In this document: piece by piece, positions 1 through 8,194 of the stretch
Layout of the letters: every line of letters starts with the position of its first letter
Numbering within the stretch: position 1 is the first letter of the stretch
Virus record (IMG/VR): IMGVR_UViG_3300008459_000024
Span: 1-64,000 of that record
Direction: 5' to 3' (one strand)
DNA from: a virus
DNA: 64,000 bases
Notes under the pieces: generated by a model
What the model saw: only the letters and a program-made list of their open reading frames with translations
Database searches by the model: none
Told to the model about the DNA's origin: nothing
Program-made: the position numbers and the translations under genes

Positions 1-426
1 TCGGTCAGACTTTTCAATCTCAGGCGGAATATTGTGGTCCATAAGTGAATAAACACACCAATCAATGTTTTGGTCAGGATATACTCCTCTGTTCTTGTAA
101 TAAACAACCATTTCATTTTTTAATGAATCGACAACAGGTGTTAAAGCATCCAAACGTTCCATATTGTTTTCTAAGAAGTCGTGGTTACCAGGAATTAGGA
201 TTGTCTTTGCAATCTTGGAACACTCAGTTAATACCCAAGCAATGAACTCAACAAGTTCGGGTGTCATTTGGTTTTTAGAGTGAACTAAATCTCCAGTAAA
301 GACAATGCGGTCAAGAGCAATATTTCTCCACTGCTCGAAGGCATCTTGTAAAATTCTCTTATACAAGTCATGGTCTTTAAATAAACGAACGTGTAAATCA
401 CTGAAATGTACTATTTTTTTAATCAT
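1..426 (-). CDS. 47: gp47-like (SbcD-type) metallophosphoesterase, C-terminus cut by window
   Basis: Start ATG is at 426-424 and the gene runs off the left edge, so only about 142 N-terminal residues are visible. The sequence shows the calcineurin-like phosphoesterase signature in order: FSDLHVR near residue 8 (D-x-H metal ligands), FTGDLVHSK near residue 43 (GD block) and IPGNHDF near residue 75 (GNHD block). In T4 this is gp47, nuclease subunit of the gp46/gp47 (SbcCD/Mre11-Rad50-like) complex that resects DNA ends for recombination-dependent replication. The start overlaps the stop of the preceding small gene (ATGA arrangement), suggesting translational coupling. A generic phosphoesterase cannot be excluded because the rest of the gene and any gp46 partner are outside the window. 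Confidence 0.85.
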   Translation of the reverse strand, partial: MIKKIVHFSDLHVRLFKDHDLYKRILQDAFEQWRNIALDRIVFTGDLVHSKNQMTPELVEFIAWVLTECSKIAKTILIPGNHDFLENNMERLDALTPVVDSLKNEMVVYYKNRGVYPDQNIDWCVYSLMDHNIPPEIEKSDR

Positions 427-656
427 AATTCTAATTTAGGTGAGTCAACATGAAATGGGTTCAACTCATCGTTAATATGTCCGCACTTAATACATGCGTA
501 CGTTGGGAATGGGACAATGGTGTCGTCCTCAGAACCTGTTAAAAGTTTTGGTACTTTTTTCAAGTATGTAACTTCTTTGAATTGGTCAAACTCACATTTT
601 TCGCATTTGACAAAATCCATCTCTCTGAGATTAATTCTTGGTTTTTGTAGTTCCAT
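423..656 (-). CDS. Small zinc-ribbon-like protein (77 aa), function unknown
   Basis: I chose the ATG at 656, directly after the stop (660-658) of the small lipoprotein gene; a longer reading from 716 would run through that gene. The protein has two Cys pairs, CEKC near residue 18 and CIKCG near residue 55, spaced like a four-Cys zinc ribbon. The middle is polar, with no membrane segment. The gene end overlaps the start of the gp47-like gene by 3 nt, so it probably belongs to the same transcript. I do not recognise a named family; a zinc-stabilised accessory protein of DNA metabolism is a guess from context only. Confidence 0.7.
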   Translation of the reverse strand: MELQKPRINLREMDFVKCEKCEFDQFKEVTYLKKVPKLLTGSEDDTIVPFPTYACIKCGHINDELNPFHVDSPKLEL

Positions 657-657
657 T

Positions 658-765
658 TTATTTTTCAATTTTTTGAATGTTATCGTAAGCAGCACATTTT
701 GGGTGTTTTGAAACACAAGATGTCATAAGTGCGATAGACATCAATAGAATTACTACTTTTTTCAT
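658..765 (-). CDS. Tiny predicted lipoprotein (35 aa)
   Basis: An ATG at 765 opens a 35-codon frame ending in TAA at 658. It starts MKK, has a hydrophobic stretch VVILLMSIALM, then the lipobox-like LMTSC, which is a classic signal-peptidase II site with the Cys at residue 17. The mature part is only about 19 residues (CVSK...CAAYDN...). The short SC lipobox followed by a small Cys-containing tail resembles tiny lipoproteins common in Bacteroidetes genomes; that resemblance is from memory of the group. It fits exactly between two neighbours (stop 1 nt before the next ATG, start 4 nt after the previous stop). It may sit in a cell membrane and modify the host envelope, but the function is unknown. 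Confidence 0.65.
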   Translation of the reverse strand: MKKVVILLMSIALMTSCVSKHPKCAAYDNIQKIEK

Positions 766-769
766 ATTA

Positions 770-988
770 TTAGTCATTAATATACATTATTGTTTGTGAA
801 ATTGGAACTCTAAGTACAGGAATTGTTGAATACCCTGACGGAGCGTCATTACTATCTTTTCTTTTCATTACTTCATAGTATCCGTCTCTTACTTGTACGG
901 TTGGGATGTTTTCGTAAGTTTCTTTGTCAAAATTGTCAAAATCGACTACTACTTTTTTTTCTGTTGTGTAAAATGTTAGTTTAATCAT
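770..988 (-). CDS. Conserved-looking small protein (72 aa), unknown
   Basis: A 72-residue ORF starting MIKLTFYTTEKK and ending SQTIMYIND, rich in beta-forming residues with a central VRDGYYEVMKR segment. It has no Cys pairs, signal peptide or membrane helix. It lies 4 nt upstream of the lipoprotein start and 32 nt downstream of the nuclease gene, within a run of tightly packed minus-strand genes, which supports it as real. I do not recognise a family and assign no function. Confidence 0.6.
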   Translation of the reverse strand: MIKLTFYTTEKKVVVDFDNFDKETYENIPTVQVRDGYYEVMKRKDSNDAPSGYSTIPVLRVPISQTIMYIND

Positions 989-1020
989 AATTTAAAATAT
1001 ATTACTTTTTTAGTTGATTG

Positions 1021-1875
1021 TCAATTTAAATAATCCTTCATATCCATATTAAGAACCGTATCAATTACATCTTGTGGTACTCGATATTCTTCAAATTCTG
1101 AATCTTCACGCAATAATACAACAATACATCCATATAACCTAATGTTTTCATATTTTGTCCCTTCAAGCATCTTGAGTAATAACTTACCATAAAGTGGTAA
1201 CTGAACATAATAGTGTCCTAATGCGGTGTTAGGATATTTCTGAAATGGAGCAAACATTTGTTTTGTAAAGTTATTAGCAACAAAGTTCTTTGGTTTATTA
1301 GTCTTATAATCAGTAATTAAAAGTCCAAACTCGTTCCCTTTTTTATTTATTACTAACCATACCTTATCGGGTTGCCCGGTATAACCTAATTGGTTTGAAC
1401 CTAATACTATCTCAGTATCCAAAAGTACAACATCTCGACTCTCCATTAATTTTAAAAATTTTTTACCAGCATTAACCATACTATCACCTTTTAATATTTG
1501 GGTAAAGTCGCAGTTAAATTCCGGTTTTCTTACCACTTTATCAATTTTGAAAACCTTATGAGACTCCTGTTCTAAAATATAGTGAACTCGACTACCCATG
1601 TTTGTTGAGTAGTCTCCTGCCGCAGCCCATTCTTCAATCAATTGTTGTTTAACAACAGGGTCACCTTTCGATTTCTTTTCTGCCGCCTCATCTGTTGGGA
1701 ACTCGGGATAAAACTTCTTTAATACCTTTGATACTGACGGCCAGTTACTGTGTAGAGTACCATCATTATCCATCATAGTGTATTTATGAGATTCCTCCTC
1801 AAATGTTAATTCTAACTCTTTTTGTTTTTGGGAGATTATTTCTAATATCTCCTCTCTAATTTTATATAAATCCAT
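1021..1875 (-). CDS. PD-(D/E)XK nuclease (RecB/Cas4-type exonuclease-like)
   Basis: 284 aa. Residues about 92-100 (NMGSRVHYI) match the G-x-x-vH motif that precedes the catalytic core in RecB-family nucleases. E155 (LLDTEIVLG), D170 (GQPDKVWL) and D189-x-K191 (LLITDYKT) supply the PD-(D/E)XK metal-binding triad in the right order. Such proteins process DNA ends during replication or recombination. The gene sits 5 nt downstream of the primase and upstream of the gp47-like nuclease, so a role in phage DNA processing is likely. There is no Cys cluster, so the 4Fe-4S form of Cas4 is not indicated. The exact substrate cannot be told from sequence. Confidence 0.82.
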   Translation of the reverse strand: MDLYKIREEILEIISQKQKELELTFEEESHKYTMMDNDGTLHSNWPSVSKVLKKFYPEFPTDEAAEKKSKGDPVVKQQLIEEWAAAGDYSTNMGSRVHYILEQESHKVFKIDKVVRKPEFNCDFTQILKGDSMVNAGKKFLKLMESRDVVLLDTEIVLGSNQLGYTGQPDKVWLVINKKGNEFGLLITDYKTNKPKNFVANNFTKQMFAPFQKYPNTALGHYYVQLPLYGKLLLKMLEGTKYENIRLYGCIVVLLREDSEFEEYRVPQDVIDTVLNMDMKDYLN

Positions 1876-1880
1876 TTTTC

Positions 1881-2777
1881 TTAATAAGTCATTTTATAAA
1901 AATAATCATCGATGTTACCCCTTAACTCGGCAACATCTGAATCTTTTGGTAGTTTTAAAATTTTAACCTTACCTCTTAAACTACCACCATTAAGAGTATT
2001 ATATAGTTTTTTAGCGTTATTCCAAGCATCCTCATCCAAACAAATAATCACATCACTTTGAGCTTTATTGTAAATTGCGTCAAACAATAAATCATGTAAT
2101 ACCTTACCTAAAAGGATTACCGGGTTTGGTGTGAAGAATCCATCAAAGACACCTTCACATATGTAAATTGGTTTTGTCCAATCAATTAATTTCTCATTGA
2201 AGATAATTGTTTCTTTTGGGAACTCGGGATTCTTGTATTTGTTCTTTGTTTTGAACCAAGCCCTTGATACAAAATAGTTTAATTCACCATCCATACCATA
2301 AGATGGAACAATTACTCTACCCATGTAATCCCCCTCACTAGCAAATCCAATATTATATTTTTCAATCATTTGGTCCGTAATACCTCGTGACTTTATATAT
2401 TTTAACGCCTCTTTGTGTGGGATATGTAATGGATTTATATCTTTAAAAGATGTAAATTCTTTTGGTAGATGTAGTTTTGGTCTATCTTTTTCCCTTGTCT
2501 TATATTCTTCAGGTTTGAATACATCGTATATTTTTCTCTGTCTTTTGGTACCAAAGGTGTCAATTAACTTACCTAATACACCATGAGTTCCGTTTGACTC
2601 TGCACAACTCCAACATTTGTACACATGCTCATTGATATTAACCTCAAGGTTTCCCTTATTTTTCCCATCATCACAATATGGACAATTAAACGATATTTGA
2701 CCCTTTGAGGAGTAGTAATGTTTCTCCTTCCCAAAAAGGTCTCTCATCATATCAACCAAAACTTCGTTTTCTTCCAT
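1881..2777 (-). CDS. 61: DNA primase (CHC2 zinc finger plus Toprim)
   Basis: 298 aa. The N-terminus has a DnaG-type zinc-binding module: C32-x2-C35 and, about 20 residues on, C55-x2-C58 (CWSC). The C-terminal half carries the Toprim core: the acidic motif in YICEGVFDGFF near residue 205 and the DxD-like motif in IICLDEDAW near residue 247. This layout fits a T4 gp61-like primase that makes RNA primers with the DnaB/gp41-type helicase encoded at 34971-36341. It is the first gene of the left minus-strand group, divergent from the fibre genes that begin at 2854. Confidence 0.88.
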   Translation of the reverse strand: MEENEVLVDMMRDLFGKEKHYYSSKGQISFNCPYCDDGKNKGNLEVNINEHVYKCWSCAESNGTHGVLGKLIDTFGTKRQRKIYDVFKPEEYKTREKDRPKLHLPKEFTSFKDINPLHIPHKEALKYIKSRGITDQMIEKYNIGFASEGDYMGRVIVPSYGMDGELNYFVSRAWFKTKNKYKNPEFPKETIIFNEKLIDWTKPIYICEGVFDGFFTPNPVILLGKVLHDLLFDAIYNKAQSDVIICLDEDAWNNAKKLYNTLNGGSLRGKVKILKLPKDSDVAELRGNIDDYFYKMTY

Positions 2778-2840
2778 AACATTAAAATATAATAATAAAA
2801 ACTTATTAAATCAAACTTCACAAACTTTTCTTACCTTTTA

Positions 2841-2848
2841 TATTTATA
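2841..2848 (+). promoter_or_regulatory. TATTTATA motif, candidate late promoter/start element
   Basis: TATTTATA in the sense strand with 5 nt between it and the ATG of the 73-aa module gene. It lies in the 76-bp divergent space between primase and fibre genes and belongs to a motif set repeated before structural genes throughout the window. Confidence 0.45.
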
Positions 2849-2853
2849 TTCAT

Positions 2854-3075
2854 ATGCCAACATTAGTCACAGTTTCAAGTATAACAGGAGCATCACCATA
2901 TGAAGTATATCTTTGCACATCGGGCGGTACTTCTTGTTATTACATTGACCAAATCACTTCAGGTGATTTGCCGTACACTTTTACACCTCCTGTTCCATTA
3001 CAAGATATGGTTCACTATTGTGTGAAGGCAGTTGATAATGTTGGATGTATAATAACACTTTGTAAAGACGTTTAA
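2854..3075 (+). CDS. Small stand-alone Ig-like fibre module (73 aa)
   Basis: A 73-aa protein with the pattern [12 protein letters not shown] ... [10 protein letters not shown]. The same pattern recurs in the 80-aa protein at 11033-11275 (NGTLPFSVYVCD ... DSQNCETFKVITC) and in the N-terminus of the protein at 12103-13101 ([12 protein letters not shown] ... [13 protein letters not shown]). All three look like one beta-sandwich domain with conserved Cys, similar in rhythm to SprB/Ig-like repeats (small-GxxPYxvY near the start, D-x-x-gC near the end). It is probably a virion accessory or adhesin module. It is first in the plus-strand fibre operon and stops 2 nt before the next start. Confidence 0.65.
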   Translation: MPTLVTVSSITGASPYEVYLCTSGGTSCYYIDQITSGDLPYTFTPPVPLQDMVHYCVKAVDNVGCIITLCKDV

Positions 3076-3077
3076 TT

Positions 3078-5573
3078 TTGGCTAGTTTACTTTGGATACA
3101 GGTATCGGGTTGTTGTGATAATAATTTATTTCAATTTCAGTATTTATCACCCACTTATGCCTTTTCCGCAAACACATCTTATTATGTTATAACTGACCAA
3201 TACACAGGTTGTACATATACCGTTGGTTCAGGTTTTAATACAGGTTATACTGTACATAACTTAGTTAGTGCAAGTACTTTAACATTTACTTCATGTACTG
3301 AATGTGAAACAACATTCCCATGTGCTCCAGTTCCAACAAGAACCCCAACACCAACTCCAAGACCGTCTACGACACCTACAAGAACTCCAACACCAACTCC
3401 AACCATCACATTAACACCAACTCATACTCCAACTCAAACAGTTACCCAAACTCCAACTAACACCCCAACCGTAACTCAAACCCCAACAAATACCGCAACG
3501 GTGACTCCAACAAGGACCGTCACACCAACTGTAACACCTACGGTAACTAACACACCTACTAATACAATTACTCCAAGTATTACACCAACTAATACTCCAA
3601 CAAGGACAGTTACACCAACAAACACATTAACCGCAACGCCAACACCAACTCCAAGTTTAACCCCAACAAATACCCCTACCCCAAGTATTACACCAACTAT
3701 TACTCCAACTCCAACTATTACAAAAACTCCGTTACCTACTTTTGCGGTAACACCAACAACAACTCCAAGTATTAGTGCGACTCAAACACCGACTCCATCT
3801 GCAACTTCACCTTATCAATGTGAACAGAGTAGTTTTTGTGTATTTGCAAATTTAACATCTTACGAACAATATAATGGAACTTACTACAATTATGGTGAAT
3901 TTAATGGTAAAGCTATATTTTACGCACCTGATTCAGTAACTCCGTCTTACATATATTATAACTCATCTGAAACAAGATGGTGTTTATCAGAAACAAGTGG
4001 TGGAACTTGTGTATTATTTGGTCCAACAGGAAGTTCAAGTTTATGTCCTGATTTGGATTCAGTATTATTTAACACAATATGTCCAAGTCCAACACCAACG
4101 GCATCAGATTGTTATGGTTTTGATTTCACAGCATCTTTTGATTGTTCAGTAACTTCAGGGTCAACACCGACTCCTACTCCAACACCAACGTTAACACCTA
4201 CTCCAACAAATACACCAACACCGACTGTTCCATGTACAGGTAAAGCATTGTCATTCTCAGCAATTAATTTTAACTATCCTGGTGTGACAAGAACTCCAAC
4301 ACCAACTCCATCCAACTTACCTAAAACTGTTTCAGTTACAGGTACGTCAACATTCACCTCATTTAGTTCAACATTCACAAGTTCACTGTCTAAACTATTA
4401 ACAGATTGTAATAATCCATTATCATATATCGTATCAGACCCTGTACCATTTAATACAGGTGCAACGTTTAGTGCAATTATTGATGGTAATCCTGTTTGTG
4501 TTACTTATAGTGCGGATACATTCTCACCTCCAACATCTAAATTGGATTCAATCGAGAGTGGTAATTTATTCAACTGTACTTGGTGTACTCCAGCGTATTC
4601 ACCAACACCTACACCTACAATGACCGTTACACCAACTCCAACTATTCCATGCCCTCATGTTATTGACACTGTAAGTATTGGTATTTATAACGAACCCCAG
4701 CAAATTGCAATTTTTGATTACTATGACGGAACAATTGATTCGTTAATGGTTGGGTACCATGGTCTTGGTTCCCCGGCAACCGCAAGACTTAACTTATCAA
4801 CATTATCCGTACAATCCGCCGCCAACGTATCAGGGGGTACTAACATATTTGGTTTAGTCTCAGATAACCAAAGAGGTTACGCATACTTCAGTATGTCTGC
4901 GACTGTTGAGGTGTATTCAATAACTGGAGCATCAACAACATTTGTATCGTCAATACCTGTCGCCGGGTCTCCAAATAGATTAACCTTAGATAGTACAAAT
5001 AATCGATTATTCGTTGGTAACCAGTTGTCAGACCCAATGACGGTAATTAATACTTCGACTTTAATGACCGCTTCCACAATAACAATACCATATAGCTATA
5101 GTTCTAAATTAGTATCATCTTCAGGTAAATTATTTGCAACTCAGAATTTAGGAAATATACTTAATGTTATTGATACAACAACAACCGCATACACCATTAC
5201 AAACACAATACAATTGGAGAACGCTGCCGGAGCAAGATTAGTAGAATACGCAGATGTTAATGACACACTATACATTACCGATTATAACTTTAATAAGATT
5301 TATACAGTAAACCAAAGTACAGAACTTACAGGTACGACAATATCATTGTCAGGTAGACCGTCAGCAATTGTTTATAATACAATTGATGAGAAACTATATG
5401 TAACTCTTAATAATATAAATCAATTAGTCGTAATTAACCCATTAACTAATACAATTACTAAAGTAATGTCAGTGGGAACTAAAGCCGATTCAATAGCATT
5501 TGACTATATCAATAATAAGATATTAGTGGCAAACTACACTGATAATACAATAACAAGAATCTGTGGAGGTTAA
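3078..5573 (+). CDS. PT-rich fibre/adhesin with C-terminal YVTN-type beta-propeller
   Basis: 831 aa. The start used is TTG at 3078, 2 nt after the preceding stop; no nearby in-frame ATG fits. Residues about 1-85 form a Cys-rich module (GCCDN ... [12 protein letters not shown]) that resembles the N-terminus of the next gene. Residues about 86-245 are a long Pro-Thr linker. A middle domain (about 245-360), a further PT stretch and another domain follow. The last 300 residues contain repeated blades such as [18 protein letters not shown] and [17 protein letters not shown], typical of YVTN/NHL-like beta-propellers that bind ligands. The likely role is a host-surface-binding fibre, with linker and tip separable. 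Virion location is inferred from context. Confidence 0.75.
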   Translation: MASLLWIQVSGCCDNNLFQFQYLSPTYAFSANTSYYVITDQYTGCTYTVGSGFNTGYTVHNLVSASTLTFTSCTECETTFPCAPVPTRTPTPTPRPSTTPTRTPTPTPTITLTPTHTPTQTVTQTPTNTPTVTQTPTNTATVTPTRTVTPTVTPTVTNTPTNTITPSITPTNTPTRTVTPTNTLTATPTPTPSLTPTNTPTPSITPTITPTPTITKTPLPTFAVTPTTTPSISATQTPTPSATSPYQCEQSSFCVFANLTSYEQYNGTYYNYGEFNGKAIFYAPDSVTPSYIYYNSSETRWCLSETSGGTCVLFGPTGSSSLCPDLDSVLFNTICPSPTPTASDCYGFDFTASFDCSVTSGSTPTPTPTPTLTPTPTNTPTPTVPCTGKALSFSAINFNYPGVTRTPTPTPSNLPKTVSVTGTSTFTSFSSTFTSSLSKLLTDCNNPLSYIVSDPVPFNTGATFSAIIDGNPVCVTYSADTFSPPTSKLDSIESGNLFNCTWCTPAYSPTPTPTMTVTPTPTIPCPHVIDTVSIGIYNEPQQIAIFDYYDGTIDSLMVGYHGLGSPATARLNLSTLSVQSAANVSGGTNIFGLVSDNQRGYAYFSMSATVEVYSITGASTTFVSSIPVAGSPNRLTLDSTNNRLFVGNQLSDPMTVINTSTLMTASTITIPYSYSSKLVSSSGKLFATQNLGNILNVIDTTTTAYTITNTIQLENAAGARLVEYADVNDTLYITDYNFNKIYTVNQSTELTGTTISLSGRPSAIVYNTIDEKLYVTLNNINQLVVINPLTNTITKVMSVGTKADSIAFDYINNKILVANYTDNTITRICGG
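3333..3810 (+). repeat. Pro-Thr-coding degenerate hexamer repeat tract
   Basis: About 480 bp of degenerate CCAACN/ACTCCA-type units encoding TPTPT linker within the fibre gene. It contains the 15-mer AACTCCAACACCAAC (3383-3397), which is present in inverted orientation at 12827-12841 and 12860-12874. Shorter PT stretches follow near 4159-4234, 4285-4312 and 4600-4650. Confidence 0.85.
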
Positions 5574-5587
5574 AAAAATAATATAAT

Positions 5588-8167
5588 ATGGCATTTGGAT
5601 TTCAAAATTGTTGTGACACGGAAGAATACTTTTATTTAAATGGTATTCCTGCAACCGTATCAGAAAACGAAGTATATCAAATCTCAACCTTGGAGGGTGT
5701 AGATTTTTGTGCAACTTACACTGAGTTACCTGAACTTTTCTATCAACCATTAACGTACACTTTAGATGTAATGGTTGAACAGACTTCATGTACAACATGT
5801 TTGGAGTCATTGCCATGTCCTGAAACAATCGAAGTCCCATTAGATAATAATGTAACAATTTCTAATTATAACGAATGTTCAGTTTTAACTGAGCTTCCGC
5901 TGGTGGTTGAGTGTCAGACAATTCAACCTGTTGCGGGCGCCGATTTTGGTCGGGTTATTTTATCAATAAGTGGTGGACAACCTCCATATTCGGTTTTTTC
6001 CGCCAATACAACAATTCAAGTATTTGGAGCATCTCAAGAGGGTCCATTAACAATATTGTCTCAAGCGTCTCCAGGTGATTATTGTTATGATGTTATTGAT
6101 TCATACAACGCAGTTATATCATTATGTTGTACAGTAAATTACTCACCCGAACCATTAGTTGTAAGTTGTTTGTCAACATCATCAAGTGTTTGGGAAGATA
6201 CGGGTTCAGTTAACTTAAATATAAATGGCGAATCACCGTTTAAAGTATATTATCAAGGAGATGAAATCACACTACCTCTAACTCAATTATCTGCAGGAAC
6301 TTATGATTTTACAGTTGGAGACTCAATTGGTCAAATAGATACAATATCGTGTACTGTTGGTCAAACTATACCAAACTACACTTACCCTCAATACCTATGT
6401 ATGACTTTTCAGTTTTGTCAAGCATCATTCTATTTAACATTTGTAAGTGCGGGTACCTCTAATTATTTACCTTATTATACTTTACAAAATCCTGATGAGA
6501 TTGGTGTAACTTCAATGACATTATCCGCCGATACATCATTTAATTGGTTTACTTCAACAGCATATTCAAATACAAGTTTACTAAACGTTCCTCCAACATG
6601 TTCATTAAGTCCATCGTCAAGTGGTAATGTTCAATTTACTAAAAACACAACAGGTACGTCACCATTAGGTACTTGGACAAGTAGTGGAATATTTAATACT
6701 CAAACAACTGTCTCTGGAAATCAATGTGTTGAGGTTTCTCCATCATTTGTTGCAACTCCAGGTCCTCCGGTTTGTACTTTAGACGAATCTACAAGTAACG
6801 TAACTATAACGCCTCAAGGTGGTTCTGGACCTCCATACACATATTACGTAGATGGGGGTATTTACACATCTCCAATTATTGGTAATCTTTCAACAGGTCT
6901 TCATACCGTTCAAATATCTGACTCAAATTTTAATTTAAGTACAGTTGGTTCGGTTACAATTGGAACTACAAATCCTCAGAATTTATCCTTTAATGCCTGC
7001 GGCTCATTAATTTCATCATTAAACTCAGTTGCCGATTATTTAAATGCCGACTTTACCGCAACGTCAACACCTGTAACATGGCCATCATCAGTATCAGTAA
7101 CGGGTAACTTACAACTCACAGTAACATACAACTTAATAACACCTGATTTTGACCCTAATAGTCAGCAACAAATGTCAAATATACTTGAAGTGCCAGGTAA
7201 AGGTGCGATAGTCGGGTCTCCATTCATACCTTCAACATCAACATATGTTTCAAATGGAGGTACTAATACCACAATACCCTTTAATTCAATACCTTTTGAT
7301 ACCGGATGGTTAACCGGCCCAGCGTATCCAACAGCGTCAGACTTTGTTAATAGAGCAACATTTCAAAGAACTCAAGTGTGGGCATCAACAAACCAAGTGA
7401 CAATAACCAACACTTCGCAACTTGTTGCTAACATTAACACTTTAATTGATTTTGACTTAGGTAATGACATATTTTTTGTACAATATACAAGTCAAGATTT
7501 AACTGTTAATTTTAAATTATCACTAATTAATTTGGACGTAAGTCAAGGTGGTTGTTATCAAGTTGATGCAAATCCCACCATTTTTGAATATCAAGCAACT
7601 AGAACAATAACTTCAGGATATGATGCACCATTTACTGGTCAATTCTTAAATGGTACAGGATGTCCAAATCCACTTAATTGTAATCAATTGTTCCAATTTA
7701 CCACCGGTAGGGGTGGTGCTTCTGTCTTAACTAGTGACAGTACCCCATTCTATAATCAATTTGATACTGTAACTAAACAAATATTATATGCTACATATCC
7801 AAAGGCTAATGTAAGAGGTGGAGGAGGTAATAATAACCCTAATATATTTGTTAGATTACTTGGTGGAGCATGTTTAACACCAGGTCAAACATATTACTTG
7901 AAATTTAATTTTACGTCAAAGGGAAATAGTCCTATTTACGTATCTTTTGAGGGTACTCAGCCGCCTCAAACAGGTATATACACTACTAATGACTTTATAC
8001 TACCTGCAAACATAGAAATAAATACAGACTATTATGTTAGCGTAACTTATAATGGTACATGTAGTTCAGTTGCTCCAATTAAAAAGATGTGGTTCTTTAG
8101 AAATGCCGCATCAACAACAAATGATGATATATTCTATATGGACATATCAACATGTAGTTTCGTCTAA
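5588..8167 (+). CDS. Large fibre/adhesin protein with SprB-like modules
   Basis: 859 aa. The N-terminus (NCCDTEEYFYLNG ... TSCTTCLESLPCP) is paralogous to the N-terminal module of the upstream fibre gene, suggesting a common virion-attachment domain. Several Ig/SprB-like modules follow, recognisable by ISGGQPPYSVF, INGESPFKVYY with LSAGTYDFTVGDS, and GGSGPPYTYYVDGG with LSTGLHTVQISDS. The last third (about 470-859) is less repetitive and may be the receptor-binding or trimer-forming end. There is no catalytic motif. The start ATG is 14 nt after the preceding stop. Adhesin or fibre is the best call, from composition and context rather than close homology. Confidence 0.65.
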   Translation: MAFGFQNCCDTEEYFYLNGIPATVSENEVYQISTLEGVDFCATYTELPELFYQPLTYTLDVMVEQTSCTTCLESLPCPETIEVPLDNNVTISNYNECSVLTELPLVVECQTIQPVAGADFGRVILSISGGQPPYSVFSANTTIQVFGASQEGPLTILSQASPGDYCYDVIDSYNAVISLCCTVNYSPEPLVVSCLSTSSSVWEDTGSVNLNINGESPFKVYYQGDEITLPLTQLSAGTYDFTVGDSIGQIDTISCTVGQTIPNYTYPQYLCMTFQFCQASFYLTFVSAGTSNYLPYYTLQNPDEIGVTSMTLSADTSFNWFTSTAYSNTSLLNVPPTCSLSPSSSGNVQFTKNTTGTSPLGTWTSSGIFNTQTTVSGNQCVEVSPSFVATPGPPVCTLDESTSNVTITPQGGSGPPYTYYVDGGIYTSPIIGNLSTGLHTVQISDSNFNLSTVGSVTIGTTNPQNLSFNACGSLISSLNSVADYLNADFTATSTPVTWPSSVSVTGNLQLTVTYNLITPDFDPNSQQQMSNILEVPGKGAIVGSPFIPSTSTYVSNGGTNTTIPFNSIPFDTGWLTGPAYPTASDFVNRATFQRTQVWASTNQVTITNTSQLVANINTLIDFDLGNDIFFVQYTSQDLTVNFKLSLINLDVSQGGCYQVDANPTIFEYQATRTITSGYDAPFTGQFLNGTGCPNPLNCNQLFQFTTGRGGASVLTSDSTPFYNQFDTVTKQILYATYPKANVRGGGGNNNPNIFVRLLGGACLTPGQTYYLKFNFTSKGNSPIYVSFEGTQPPQTGIYTTNDFILPANIEINTDYYVSVTYNGTCSSVAPIKKMWFFRNAASTTNDDIFYMDISTCSFV

Positions 8168-8182
8168 AAAATAACAAATAAC

Positions 8183-8190
8183 TATTTATA
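8183..8190 (+). promoter_or_regulatory. TATTTATA motif, candidate late promoter/start element
   Basis: Sense-strand TATTTATA with 4 nt between it and the ATG at 8195. It is in the 27-nt gap after the previous stop. Confidence 0.45.
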
Positions 8191-8194
8191 AAAT

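Noticed and set aside
657-716. Longer start (716) for the small zinc-ribbon-like protein
   Set aside because: The extension is the lipoprotein gene read in another frame; the ATG at 656 directly follows that gene's stop.
3333-3810. Repeat tract as a CRISPR array
   Set aside because: Units are short, degenerate, contiguous and in frame as Thr-Pro codons; there are no unique spacers of constant length.
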